This document shows, piece after piece, positions 31,588 through 36,981 of a DNA stretch of 36,981 bases. The position numbers and the translations under genes were made by a program. The stretch is from Candidatus Auribacterota bacterium (GTDB lineage: Bacteria; Auribacterota; Tritonobacteria; UBA1439). The notes under the pieces are model-generated. The model did not search any database. It saw nothing but the letters and a program-made list of their open reading frames with translations, and was not told the origin of the DNA. The DNA lies in the NCBI GenBank assembly GCA_026392015.1, contig JAPLCW010000118.1:1-36981 (forward strand), given 5' to 3'. Each line of letters opens with the position of its first letter. Position 1 is the first letter of the stretch.

Positions 31588-31791
31588 ATGAACTCACAAG
31601 TTCTGGGATTGCGAGTGGCAGGCATAATATTCGGGCTTATGGCATTAGCCCAGTTTATTCGACTGGTGATACGTCCGGAAGTAATGGTCGCGGGCCACAG
31701 GATGCCCCTCTGGCCGAGCGCCATAGCAGTCGTCATACTGGGCGGCTTGAGTTTATGGATGTGGAATCTCTCCAAAAATCCAAAACAGTGA
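31588..31791 (+). CDS. Small two-helix membrane protein
   Basis: 67 residues. Two hydrophobic helices (about 6-26, GLRVAGIIFGLMALAQFIRL, and 39-58, PLWPSAIAVVILGGLSLWM) flank a short loop VIRPEVMVAGHRM. The C-terminus is basic. Similar tiny proteins of unknown function are widespread in environmental bacteria. The ATG at 31588 follows GGGG by about 8 nt; an ATG at 31576 would add four residues. Located between an inverted-repeat element and the cassette-like island. Confidence 0.65.
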   Translation: MNSQVLGLRVAGIIFGLMALAQFIRLVIRPEVMVAGHRMPLWPSAIAVVILGGLSLWMWNLSKNPKQ

Positions 31792-31834
31792 GAATATTGT
31801 CGCGGCAAAATGCCGCTCCCACATAGATGGTTAT

Positions 31835-31892
31835 GTCATTCCTGCCCCCGTTTTCACGAGGGTAAACTCCAGCAGGAATCCAGATTCCTGGG
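31835..31892 (-). repeat. Dispersed GGATTCCTGCTGGAGTTTAC repeat, copy 3
   Basis: On the minus strand this reads GGATTCCTGCTGGAGTTTAC, then CCTCGTGAAAAC and GGGGGCAGGAATGACATAA. It matches the 3' halves of the repeats near 8.4 kb and 17.4 kb and interrupts the left half of the first attC-like site. Confidence 0.55.
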
Positions 31893-31900
31893 AGAGATTT

Positions 31901-31988
31901 TGCCTGTTTCGCCGGAGCGGATGCGCGAACCTTCGGCTTCCTACCTCCCCGAGCCGTCTGCGGTTGCCTCTCAATTCCGTCGTTCAAG
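31901..31988 (+). other. attC-like remnant (right half)
   Basis: The sequence from TTCGCCGGAGCGG to CTCAATTCC-TCGTT is homologous to the right half of the attC-like site at 32345-32470 (shared GATGCGCGAACCTTC-like and GAGCCGTCTGCGG blocks). The left half is missing and replaced by a dispersed repeat. The core reads GTTCAAG instead of GTTRRRY, so the site is probably dead. Confidence 0.5.
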
Positions 31989-32033
31989 CTTATGAGTGTA
32001 GTCGGCACAAATCTAGTATGCTATCCTAATAGC

Positions 32034-32216
32034 ATGACTGCCAAAGACAAAGTGCTGCAGGCCATTCGGGGTTTGCCTGATGATGCCTCGTTTGAAGACG
32101 CTATGGAAAAGCTTTATTTTCTGGCGAAGATAGAGAAAGGGCTTCTTCAAGCGGACTCGGGCCAAACCATTCCTCACAGCCATGTGAAGGAAAGGGCAGC
32201 GAAATGGTTGAAGTAA
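32034..32216 (+). CDS. Type II antitoxin-like protein
   Basis: 60 residues beginning MTAKDKVLQAIRGLPDDASF and continuing EDAMEKLYFLAKIEKGL, with HSHVKERAAKWL at the end. This is the typical pattern of small antitoxins that precede ParE/RelE toxins. It lies in a unit bounded by attC-like sequences, where such modules are common. The toxin start overlaps its end by 13 bp but the toxin is truncated, so the antitoxin may be an orphan. No clear ribosome binding site; ATG 32034 is the natural family start. Confidence 0.75.
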   Translation: MTAKDKVLQAIRGLPDDASFEDAMEKLYFLAKIEKGLLQADSGQTIPHSHVKERAAKWLK

Positions 32217-32257
32217 GATGGACCCCGCAGGCTGCCGAGGATCTCGAAGCCATCTAG
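32204..32257 (+). pseudogene. ParE/RelE-type toxin, 17-codon stub
   Basis: Overlapping the antitoxin end, ATG 32204 opens MVEVRWTPQAAEDLEAI followed by TAG. This is a typical N-terminus of ParE/RelE toxins, which normally run to about 95-100 residues. The sequence after the stop does not continue the family in any frame I can see, so the rest has been deleted or replaced. Confidence 0.65.
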
Positions 32258-32344
32258 GTGCCCCAAATAAGAAAAGCCATGAACGAAAATAAAAAAATCA
32301 GGGCCAGACCTCGACTATTGACAAATAGCTCCAGGGTTGCAGTG

Positions 32345-32470
32345 GCGTGAACAATTCATTCAAGCGGACACCCCCTCTGGAGCTTGCGCCTTGCCGGTGC
32401 GGAATGCGCGAACCTTCAGTTCGCTCCTGACCGAGCCGTCTGCGGGCGCCGCTCAATTCCTTCGTTAGGC
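32345..32470 (+). other. Integron attC-like recombination site
   Basis: About 126 bp. The left arm GTGAACAATTCATTCAAGCGG and the right arm CCGCTCAATTCCTTCGTTAGG are imperfect inverted repeats, as the R''-L'' and L'-R' boxes of attC. The right core GTTAGGC (32464-32470) fits GTTRRRY exactly. The left core (GCGTGAAC) departs from RYYYAAC. Polarity fits a cassette whose gene, the antitoxin, lies on the plus strand. No intI is in the window. Confidence 0.6.
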
Positions 32471-32545
32471 ATTCCAAAACCGAGGAAAAAAGGGGAACAG
32501 CGAGCAAGATAGCAAAATAAGTTGAAAAGGTGATACACTATATAT

Positions 32546-32734
32546 ATGAAAGTTATTCGCACTAAATCAACATTAAAAAAGATTTCCAAGGAGGATGACA
32601 GCTTCGTCCGCGCTCCCTCTAATGAACGTGTCTCATTCATGTGGGAGTTGACGGCTGAGTTGTGGTCGCTGAAGGGGTCGGCGTATGTTGAACGAAGATT
32701 ACCGCGACATGTTGCAACTCTTACTCGGCAATGA
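32546..32734 (+). CDS. Small protein preceding a nucleotidyltransferase
   Basis: 62 residues, MKVIRTKSTLKKIS...EDDSFVRAPSNERVSFMWELTAELWSL. Small proteins of this kind are found directly upstream of DUF6036-type nucleotidyltransferases and may form a toxin-antitoxin-like pair; the function is not established. AGGTGA lies about 12 nt before the ATG. Its end overlaps the start of the next gene by 50 bp, so both were made from one transcript. Confidence 0.65.
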   Translation: MKVIRTKSTLKKISKEDDSFVRAPSNERVSFMWELTAELWSLKGSAYVERRLPRHVATLTRQ

Positions 32735-33137
32735 GGTTCGCTTCCTTGTGGTCGGAGCCTATGCACTTGGCGCCCACGGATATCCTCGGGCAACCGGCGA
32801 CTTCGACATCTGTGTTGACACCTCCCCGGAAAACTCCAGGAAAATCTATGCTTCGATTTCGCAGTTTGGCGCTCCTCTGGCCGAGATCTCGGAACAGACA
32901 TTCACTGAAGAAGGCGTTATATTCCAGATCGGCATTGCTCCCCGCCGCATCGACGTCATTACCCATATTGACGGTGTTCGGTTTCAGGATGCATATACGG
33001 CAAGAGAAGTCATTGAAGTTGAGGACCTGTGAATTCCTTTTTTATCTAAAGAAGATCTCATAAAAAACAAGCGTTCCGCCGGCTGCGAAAAAGACAAATT
33101 GGACGCCGAATATCTTTCCAGAAAACAGGACGATTAA
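32685..33137 (+). pseudogene. DUF6036-like nucleotidyltransferase, interrupted by in-frame TGA
   Basis: ATG 32685 has AAGGGG 7 nt upstream. The frame shows FLVVGAYALGAHGYPRATGD, then FDICVDTSPEN, VIFQIGIAPRRIDVITHIDG and TAREVIEVEDL: an intact-looking nucleotidyltransferase core (GAYALGAHG with a DxC variant of the catalytic DxD). At 33030-33032 a TGA stops it at 115 residues. The same frame continues IPFLSKEDLIKNKRSAGCEK and DKLDAEYL to TAA at 33135-33137, exactly the C-terminus expected for the family. A single nonsense change therefore broke a 150-codon gene. Confidence 0.8.
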
Positions 33138-33309
33138 CAAAGTAATTGACCGTGCAAGCCTTCGGTCCTCTCCCTCTGCGACGAACTTGTCAATGCATTT
33201 GGGGTCAAATCTTTATCCTTGACCCTTGGGCCTCGCCAGCGAGGGTGCGCGAAAGCTCCGGATGTTTGCTTCTTCTCTCCAGGGAAGGAGCTCCACCTGA
33301 TTCTCCCCC
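33138..33309. repeat. Gap with GGTCAA...TTGACC palindrome
   Basis: GGGGTCAAATCTTTATCCTT followed by GACCC (about 33199-33223) is a palindromic motif often seen in intergenic repeats. GCCTCGCCAGCGAGG forms a small hairpin next to it. No attC-like site or gene is visible. Confidence 0.45.
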
Positions 33310-35028
33310 TCACGCGCACTGCAGAGTCCTGAGCCGGTTCAGCGCCGCCGCGACCTCCAGCATCCTCGGCATCGCGTAATCACCCCTGAGATACGGGGAG
33401 AGAATGTCCATTCCTTTTTCTTCAAGGTCCTTCTCCACGAGAGAAAGTATTTCGGCGAGCGTCCTTTTCCCATCCATATATTTCTCACGCGCGTAGTAGA
33501 GGATGTCTCCTATCGCGCGTGTCTGGCTTATATCCGCGATCTGCTCGATATGAGAGAGATCGATCGTCTGATACCCGAACGCGATCGTATGGAGCCCCTT
33601 CGCTGCAATCCTCGCCTCACGCCTTCCCCTGCTCGCGTCGAGGCTCTGTGCCAGCGGTCGACGCTGCTTCACCGCGCCGAATCTCTCTCCTCCCTCAAAA
33701 GAACGTTCTGAATATCTGCCTTTCGCTATTTCCTTCGCCTCGCGCGTCACCTCACACGGGATGTACTCATCCATCATGATCACCATGTCGGCAACTTCGA
33801 AATAATCCCCCGTCCCGCCCATCACGAGCACAGTGGAAACAGCGAGATCACTGTGGAGCTGCCGCACCTTGTCTATGAAAGGGGTGATCGGCTCCTTTGG
33901 CTTTGCGACCAGTCTTTGCATGCGTCCATCCCGGATCATGAAATTGGTGGCTGAGGTATCCTCGTCCATGAGCAGGATATTCGCGCCTGCTTCGAGAGCT
34001 TCTATTATATTCGCCGCCTGAGAAGTGGATCCGCTCGCATCGGCAGTTGAAAACGTGCGTGTATCTTTACCAAACGGGAGGTTGTTAATAAAAGGGCTGA
34101 TATCAACATTCGCGATACTCCTCCCGTCCTCCGCGCGAATCTTTATCGCGCGCGCATCCGTCACAACGAATTCCCGCCCGTCGCCCGGAATATGATTATA
34201 GATCCCCTTCTCGATCGCGTTGAGCAGCGTGGATTTGCCATGGTAGCCGCCGCCCACGATGAGTGTCACGCCGGAGGGAATCCCCATTCCTGAGAGATCC
34301 CCTCTGTTGGGCGCCGTGAACTCAACACGCACGCGTTCCGGAGAGCGGAATTGCACCACCCTTCCCTCTGCAAGGGGCCTGTCGTCCACCCCGCTCGCAC
34401 GCGGCAGAACTGCCCCATCCGCGACGAAGGCGACCAGTCCCTTCTCCGCGAGCCTCCTCCTTATGGAATCCGCGTCCTCCACCGTGTCCACATGACGTTT
34501 CACCTCACCCTCATCAAGGTTCCGGTAGATGAGCGCTTCCTTTACGAGGAGAGGAATCTCTTCAAAGAATATCTCTTCCGCTTGTCTCCCGAGCACCGTC
34601 CTCCCGCGGGCCGGCAAGCCCACCACGAAACGCGCCTCAATCTCATTCTCCCGTACGAACACCGACGTACGCTCAAAAACTTCCTGGGGGGGCTTATCGA
34701 TCGATATGAGCCCGCTCCCCCCCGTCCCCCGGCTGCCGCCGCGCGCGCGGGAGGATAGTGTGTAGAACCTGCGTGTCAGGTAATCTTCGAGGGCGACTTC
34801 TCTGATCCTATTTTGAAAGAGTTCATGGGGGAAAGCGGCGGTCTTCTGAGGCACATGGACAATGACCTGGCTCGGCGGTGCGAAAGGATCCGGCTGTACA
34901 TAGTCTATGGCGAGAGTATAGCCAGCAAAATCGTAGCTCCCCTTGATATCTTCATATGCCTTATAGCCCCTTCCATCGATCCGCCTGAGACTACTCCTGA
35001 GGAGCTCCTGCGACTTCAATGTATTCAT
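33310..35028 (-). CDS. Predicted ATPase of the ABC class (PF09818-like)
   Basis: 572 residues, typical of COG3044. The P-loop is GGGYHGKST (259-267), the ABC signature-like stretch TADASGSTSQA is at about 328-338, and Walker B is ILLMDED (351-357). The N-terminal (1-240) and C-terminal (400-572) parts are family specific. These soluble proteins are not transporters; their role is unknown, possibly nucleic-acid related. ATG 35028 is the only sensible start; GGAG is 14 nt away, so the ribosome binding site is poor. Transcribed from a strong promoter at 35089-35117. Confidence 0.9.
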   Translation of the reverse strand: MNTLKSQELLRSSLRRIDGRGYKAYEDIKGSYDFAGYTLAIDYVQPDPFAPPSQVIVHVPQKTAAFPHELFQNRIREVALEDYLTRRFYTLSSRARGGSRGTGGSGLISIDKPPQEVFERTSVFVRENEIEARFVVGLPARGRTVLGRQAEEIFFEEIPLLVKEALIYRNLDEGEVKRHVDTVEDADSIRRRLAEKGLVAFVADGAVLPRASGVDDRPLAEGRVVQFRSPERVRVEFTAPNRGDLSGMGIPSGVTLIVGGGYHGKSTLLNAIEKGIYNHIPGDGREFVVTDARAIKIRAEDGRSIANVDISPFINNLPFGKDTRTFSTADASGSTSQAANIIEALEAGANILLMDEDTSATNFMIRDGRMQRLVAKPKEPITPFIDKVRQLHSDLAVSTVLVMGGTGDYFEVADMVIMMDEYIPCEVTREAKEIAKGRYSERSFEGGERFGAVKQRRPLAQSLDASRGRREARIAAKGLHTIAFGYQTIDLSHIEQIADISQTRAIGDILYYAREKYMDGKRTLAEILSLVEKDLEEKGMDILSPYLRGDYAMPRMLEVAAALNRLRTLQCA

Positions 35029-35088
35029 CTATTTTCTATATCTCCGCACTCTTCGGTCTTGCAAGATACCCGCCGGCGTGTCGATCAG

Positions 35089-35117
35089 ATTATACAGCAT
35101 CCTCGTGGAAGGCTCAA
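35089..35117 (-). promoter_or_regulatory. Promoter of the ABC-class ATPase gene
   Basis: On the minus strand TTGAGC (35112-35117) and TATAAT (35089-35094) are 17 bp apart. The predicted leader is about 54 nt. Confidence 0.7.
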
Positions 35118-35138
35118 TACGCGGGAACTGCTTAGAGT

Positions 35139-35400
35139 AAGGGCTTGATAAAACTTGTCCTGTCGAAGACCCTGAGCGAAGCCGAAGGGACCTTGCCGAA
35201 GGATCAAGCCCCTACAATAGATATACAAATGGGTAGAGGATGTGATTTGACTCCCCGCGAGAATGACCCATTACTGCCGGGATGGAACATAGCTCTAATG
35301 GCAAAAGGTGAGCTTCCATTAATCCGTAACGCCCTGTTAATGGCACTCCTGGGAAGGCTTGGAAAATCCATACTTTTAAATGCCATAATCTCGCCATTCC
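35139..35400. repeat. GGGCTTGAT...ATCAAGCCC palindrome and gene-free stretch
   Basis: GGGCTTGAT (35141-35149) is mirrored by ATCAAGCCC (35203-35211). The interior has CCTGTCGAAG...CTGAGCGAAGCCGAAGGG, akin to the CTTCGACTTCGCTCAGGACA core of the element copies at 7.8 and 26.0 kb. From 35212 to 35400 nothing coding is convincing. Confidence 0.5.
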
Positions 35401-35416
35401 GGGATTTCCCCACGCC

Positions 35417-35445
35417 TTGACACCCTCGAAAAAATAGGCTATACT
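35417..35445 (+). promoter_or_regulatory. Promoter of the second propeller gene
   Basis: A consensus TTGACA (35417-35422) and TATACT (35440-35445) are 17 bp apart, the best sigma70 match in the window. The leader is about 52 nt and purine-rich. Confidence 0.75.
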
Positions 35446-35503
35446 AACATTGCGGAGGAAGGGGAGGAAGGAACAGAGTAACTCTTACCGGGGGGAAGAT
35501 ATT

Positions 35504-36856
35504 ATGAAAATATATGGCCTTCTGTTGTTATCTGTTGTCTTTGTGGCATTGCTGTTTATTCCCGCCCAATCTTTTCCTCAGCTCGCCGACAGCGCCTGGC
35601 CGATGTTCGGGCACGACCTGAAGCACTCGGGAAGAAGTTCCTATCTCGGACCGCACAACCCCATAAAGGGCTGGTCGTATTCATTTTATGGATCCCTACA
35701 AACAACGCCCACTATTGATTCCGAAGGACGGATCTATGTCTCATCTTCCGCAACCGATCATGACTATATGTTCTTTTGCCTTAACAGCACGGGCACTCTT
35801 GCCTGGAGCCATCAGACCACCGGACAATCGCAATCCGCGGCAGCAATAGATATCAATGGTAAAGTATATTTTGGCAACGATAACAACACTTTCTATGCCC
35901 TTTACCCGGACGGCTCGCTCTTCTGGACATATACCACGGCAGGAATGATACGCCCGTCTCCGGCTTTAGATTTAACAGGGAAGGTATATTTCGGCTCGTG
36001 GGACAATCGAATTTATGCTTTGTATCCAAATGGATCGCTTGCCTGGACCTATTCGACGGCAAGCGTCGTCGGATGGAGTCCCGCCATCGATGATAACGGG
36101 AGGGTGTACATAGGAAGCAGTGACTATCGCCTCTACGTACTTAATCCGGGAGGTTCCCTCGCCTGGAGTTACCGGGCGGGGAGGGAAATAGCCGGCTCAG
36201 TCGCTCTCAGAGAAGACGGAAGCGCTGTGGTGGGATCGGGAGATGCAAATATATACAGCATCGACCGTAACGGCTACTTGCAGTGGAGCTATGCATCACC
36301 TCAGGGGCTTGCCGCCGGGGCGTCTGTCGGAGCAGAGGGAGAAATATATTATTTTGACTCATGGGATCAAATCCTATGCCGCGTCGATGCGGGAGGCGCG
36401 TTGTCCTGGAGCTATATGATGCCTGCTATTCCGTTCGGGTCTCCAACCCTTGGCTCGGATGGCACGCTGTACCTCGGTGACGGGCAACAGAGAATGCTCG
36501 CTATTAATTCCAACGGCTCTCTGCTATGGAGTTACATGCTAAATTCGTCTACCGGCAACTCCCCGACCATCGGCAGCGACAGCACTCTCTACATACCGGC
36601 TGGTTCCGCCATGCTCCGCACCCTCTATCAGCCGACGGCAACCCCAACCTGGGATCCGAGCATCCCCACCCCTACTCCCACCAGTACGCCCACACCGATC
36701 GGTCCGATACAGGCTATGGCCGTGGGATCCAACTACGACAGTGAAGCCCAGCTAAGCTACGTCAAAGTGATGGGGTATGACGGAAATACATGGTTCCCTA
36801 TGCCCGCTTCCAATAACGGATCGCCGGTTGAAGGTTCTCTCGGGCCTGCGACATAA
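35504..36856 (+). CDS. Secreted PQQ-like beta-propeller protein
   Basis: 450 residues. A signal peptide (1-23, LLLLSVVFVALLFIPAQS) precedes SAWPMFGHDLKHSGRSS, the same lead-in as the propeller at 28.8 kb. About eight repeats with W(S/T)Y, SPA and G.(V/I)Y(F/I)GS fill residues 50-370. A short Thr/Pro linker (PTPTPTSTPTP) leads to a C-terminal part of only about 45 residues (AMAVGSNYDSEAQLSYVKV...). That part is much shorter than the roughly 110-residue C-terminal domain of the 28.8-kb propeller, so truncation is possible. ATG 35504 has GGGGGAAG 5 nt upstream. Promoter at 35417-35445. Confidence 0.85.
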   Translation: MKIYGLLLLSVVFVALLFIPAQSFPQLADSAWPMFGHDLKHSGRSSYLGPHNPIKGWSYSFYGSLQTTPTIDSEGRIYVSSSATDHDYMFFCLNSTGTLAWSHQTTGQSQSAAAIDINGKVYFGNDNNTFYALYPDGSLFWTYTTAGMIRPSPALDLTGKVYFGSWDNRIYALYPNGSLAWTYSTASVVGWSPAIDDNGRVYIGSSDYRLYVLNPGGSLAWSYRAGREIAGSVALREDGSAVVGSGDANIYSIDRNGYLQWSYASPQGLAAGASVGAEGEIYYFDSWDQILCRVDAGGALSWSYMMPAIPFGSPTLGSDGTLYLGDGQQRMLAINSNGSLLWSYMLNSSTGNSPTIGSDSTLYIPAGSAMLRTLYQPTATPTWDPSIPTPTPTSTPTPIGPIQAMAVGSNYDSEAQLSYVKVMGYDGNTWFPMPASNNGSPVEGSLGPAT

Positions 36857-36981
36857 AAGTGGGTTTTAGCCAGCCCGCTGTTCCCAAAAATCTTCCATCC
36901 GCCCTGAAAGATAACAGCAGCGAAGGGCTATGATAGAGTTTGCTCCGCGCACTGTCCATTCCATCCCCGAACGTTTGAGCC
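36857..36981. other. Right-edge stretch without gene
   Basis: Nothing supported: no start with a ribosome binding site and no continuation of the propeller protein in another frame that I can recognise. Confidence 0.35.

Noticed and set aside
32685..33137. Recoding of TGA as a sense codon
   Set aside because: Many intact genes in the window (for example tsaE, thiL, nfo) end at TGA in the expected place, so one internal TGA is better explained by mutation or sequencing error.
33138..33309. Second attC site closing a cassette around the nucleotidyltransferase
   Set aside because: No GTTRRRY core with complementary arms was found in this gap, so the second unit cannot be called a complete cassette.

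Overview
The window is a chromosomal stretch of an uncultured Gram-negative bacterium. Most genes are compact housekeeping or envelope genes, with visible sigma70-like promoters and many Shine-Dalgarno starts. Gaps between genes hold many palindromic and dispersed repeats. The set of a TIGR04073-type exosortase-associated protein, PQQ-like propellers with Thr/Pro linkers, a golvesin-domain secreted protein, an ABC-class ATPase of the PF09818 type and many lipoproteins or signal peptides resembles PVC-superphylum or Omnitrophota/Aureabacteria-like genomes. That placement is inference. TGA is used as a normal stop, so the genetic code looks standard.

Layout. 1-114: start of a secreted protein running off the left edge. 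487-2457 (minus): YceH-like protein, RNase P RNA (rnpB) and a coiled-coil zinc-ribbon protein. 2661-2737: tRNA-Val(CAC). 2851-4938 (minus): tsaB-tsaE-thiL operon. 5164-7597 (minus): mtnA and a CPBP membrane protease, separated by a 234-bp MITE with an 8-bp target duplication. 7598-8584: gene-free and filled with nested repeats. 8585-10582: orphan triple-PAS histidine kinase, tail-to-tail with a Nudix hydrolase. 11220-13783 (minus): a secreted thermolysin-like protease translationally coupled to a membrane protein with secretin-like repeats. 14680-17013: large secreted protein with three golvesin-like domains and a lamin-tail domain. 17565-18575: archaeal-type nucleotidyltransferase. 18714-19379 (minus): exported SagB-type nitroreductase, divergent from a pair of M16 peptidases (catalytic, then non-catalytic). 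22785-25847: DUF3352-like membrane protein, two lipoproteins (one of 57 aa) and an FmdB-type zinc ribbon. 26277-31118 (minus): nfo, TIGR04073 protein, surE, an eight-repeat PQQ propeller and dtd. 31588-33137: accessory island with a small membrane protein, an integron-like attC site, an antitoxin with a 17-codon toxin stub, and a nucleotidyltransferase gene broken by an in-frame TGA. 33310-35028 (minus): ABC-class ATPase. 35504-36856: second PQQ propeller.

How it fits together. The housekeeping genes cover tRNA processing and quality control (rnpB, tsaB, tsaE, dtd), thiamine and methionine salvage (thiL, mtnA), and DNA and nucleotide repair (nfo, surE, Nudix). The rest points to the envelope: signal peptides, lipoproteins, proteases and surface propellers. 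The most unusual material is the gene-free DNA, with at least five families of inverted-repeat elements (two with credible target duplications, one caught nested inside another), and the eroded integron-cassette-like island at 31.9-33.1 kb. No complete transposase, integrase, CRISPR array or phage gene is visible.
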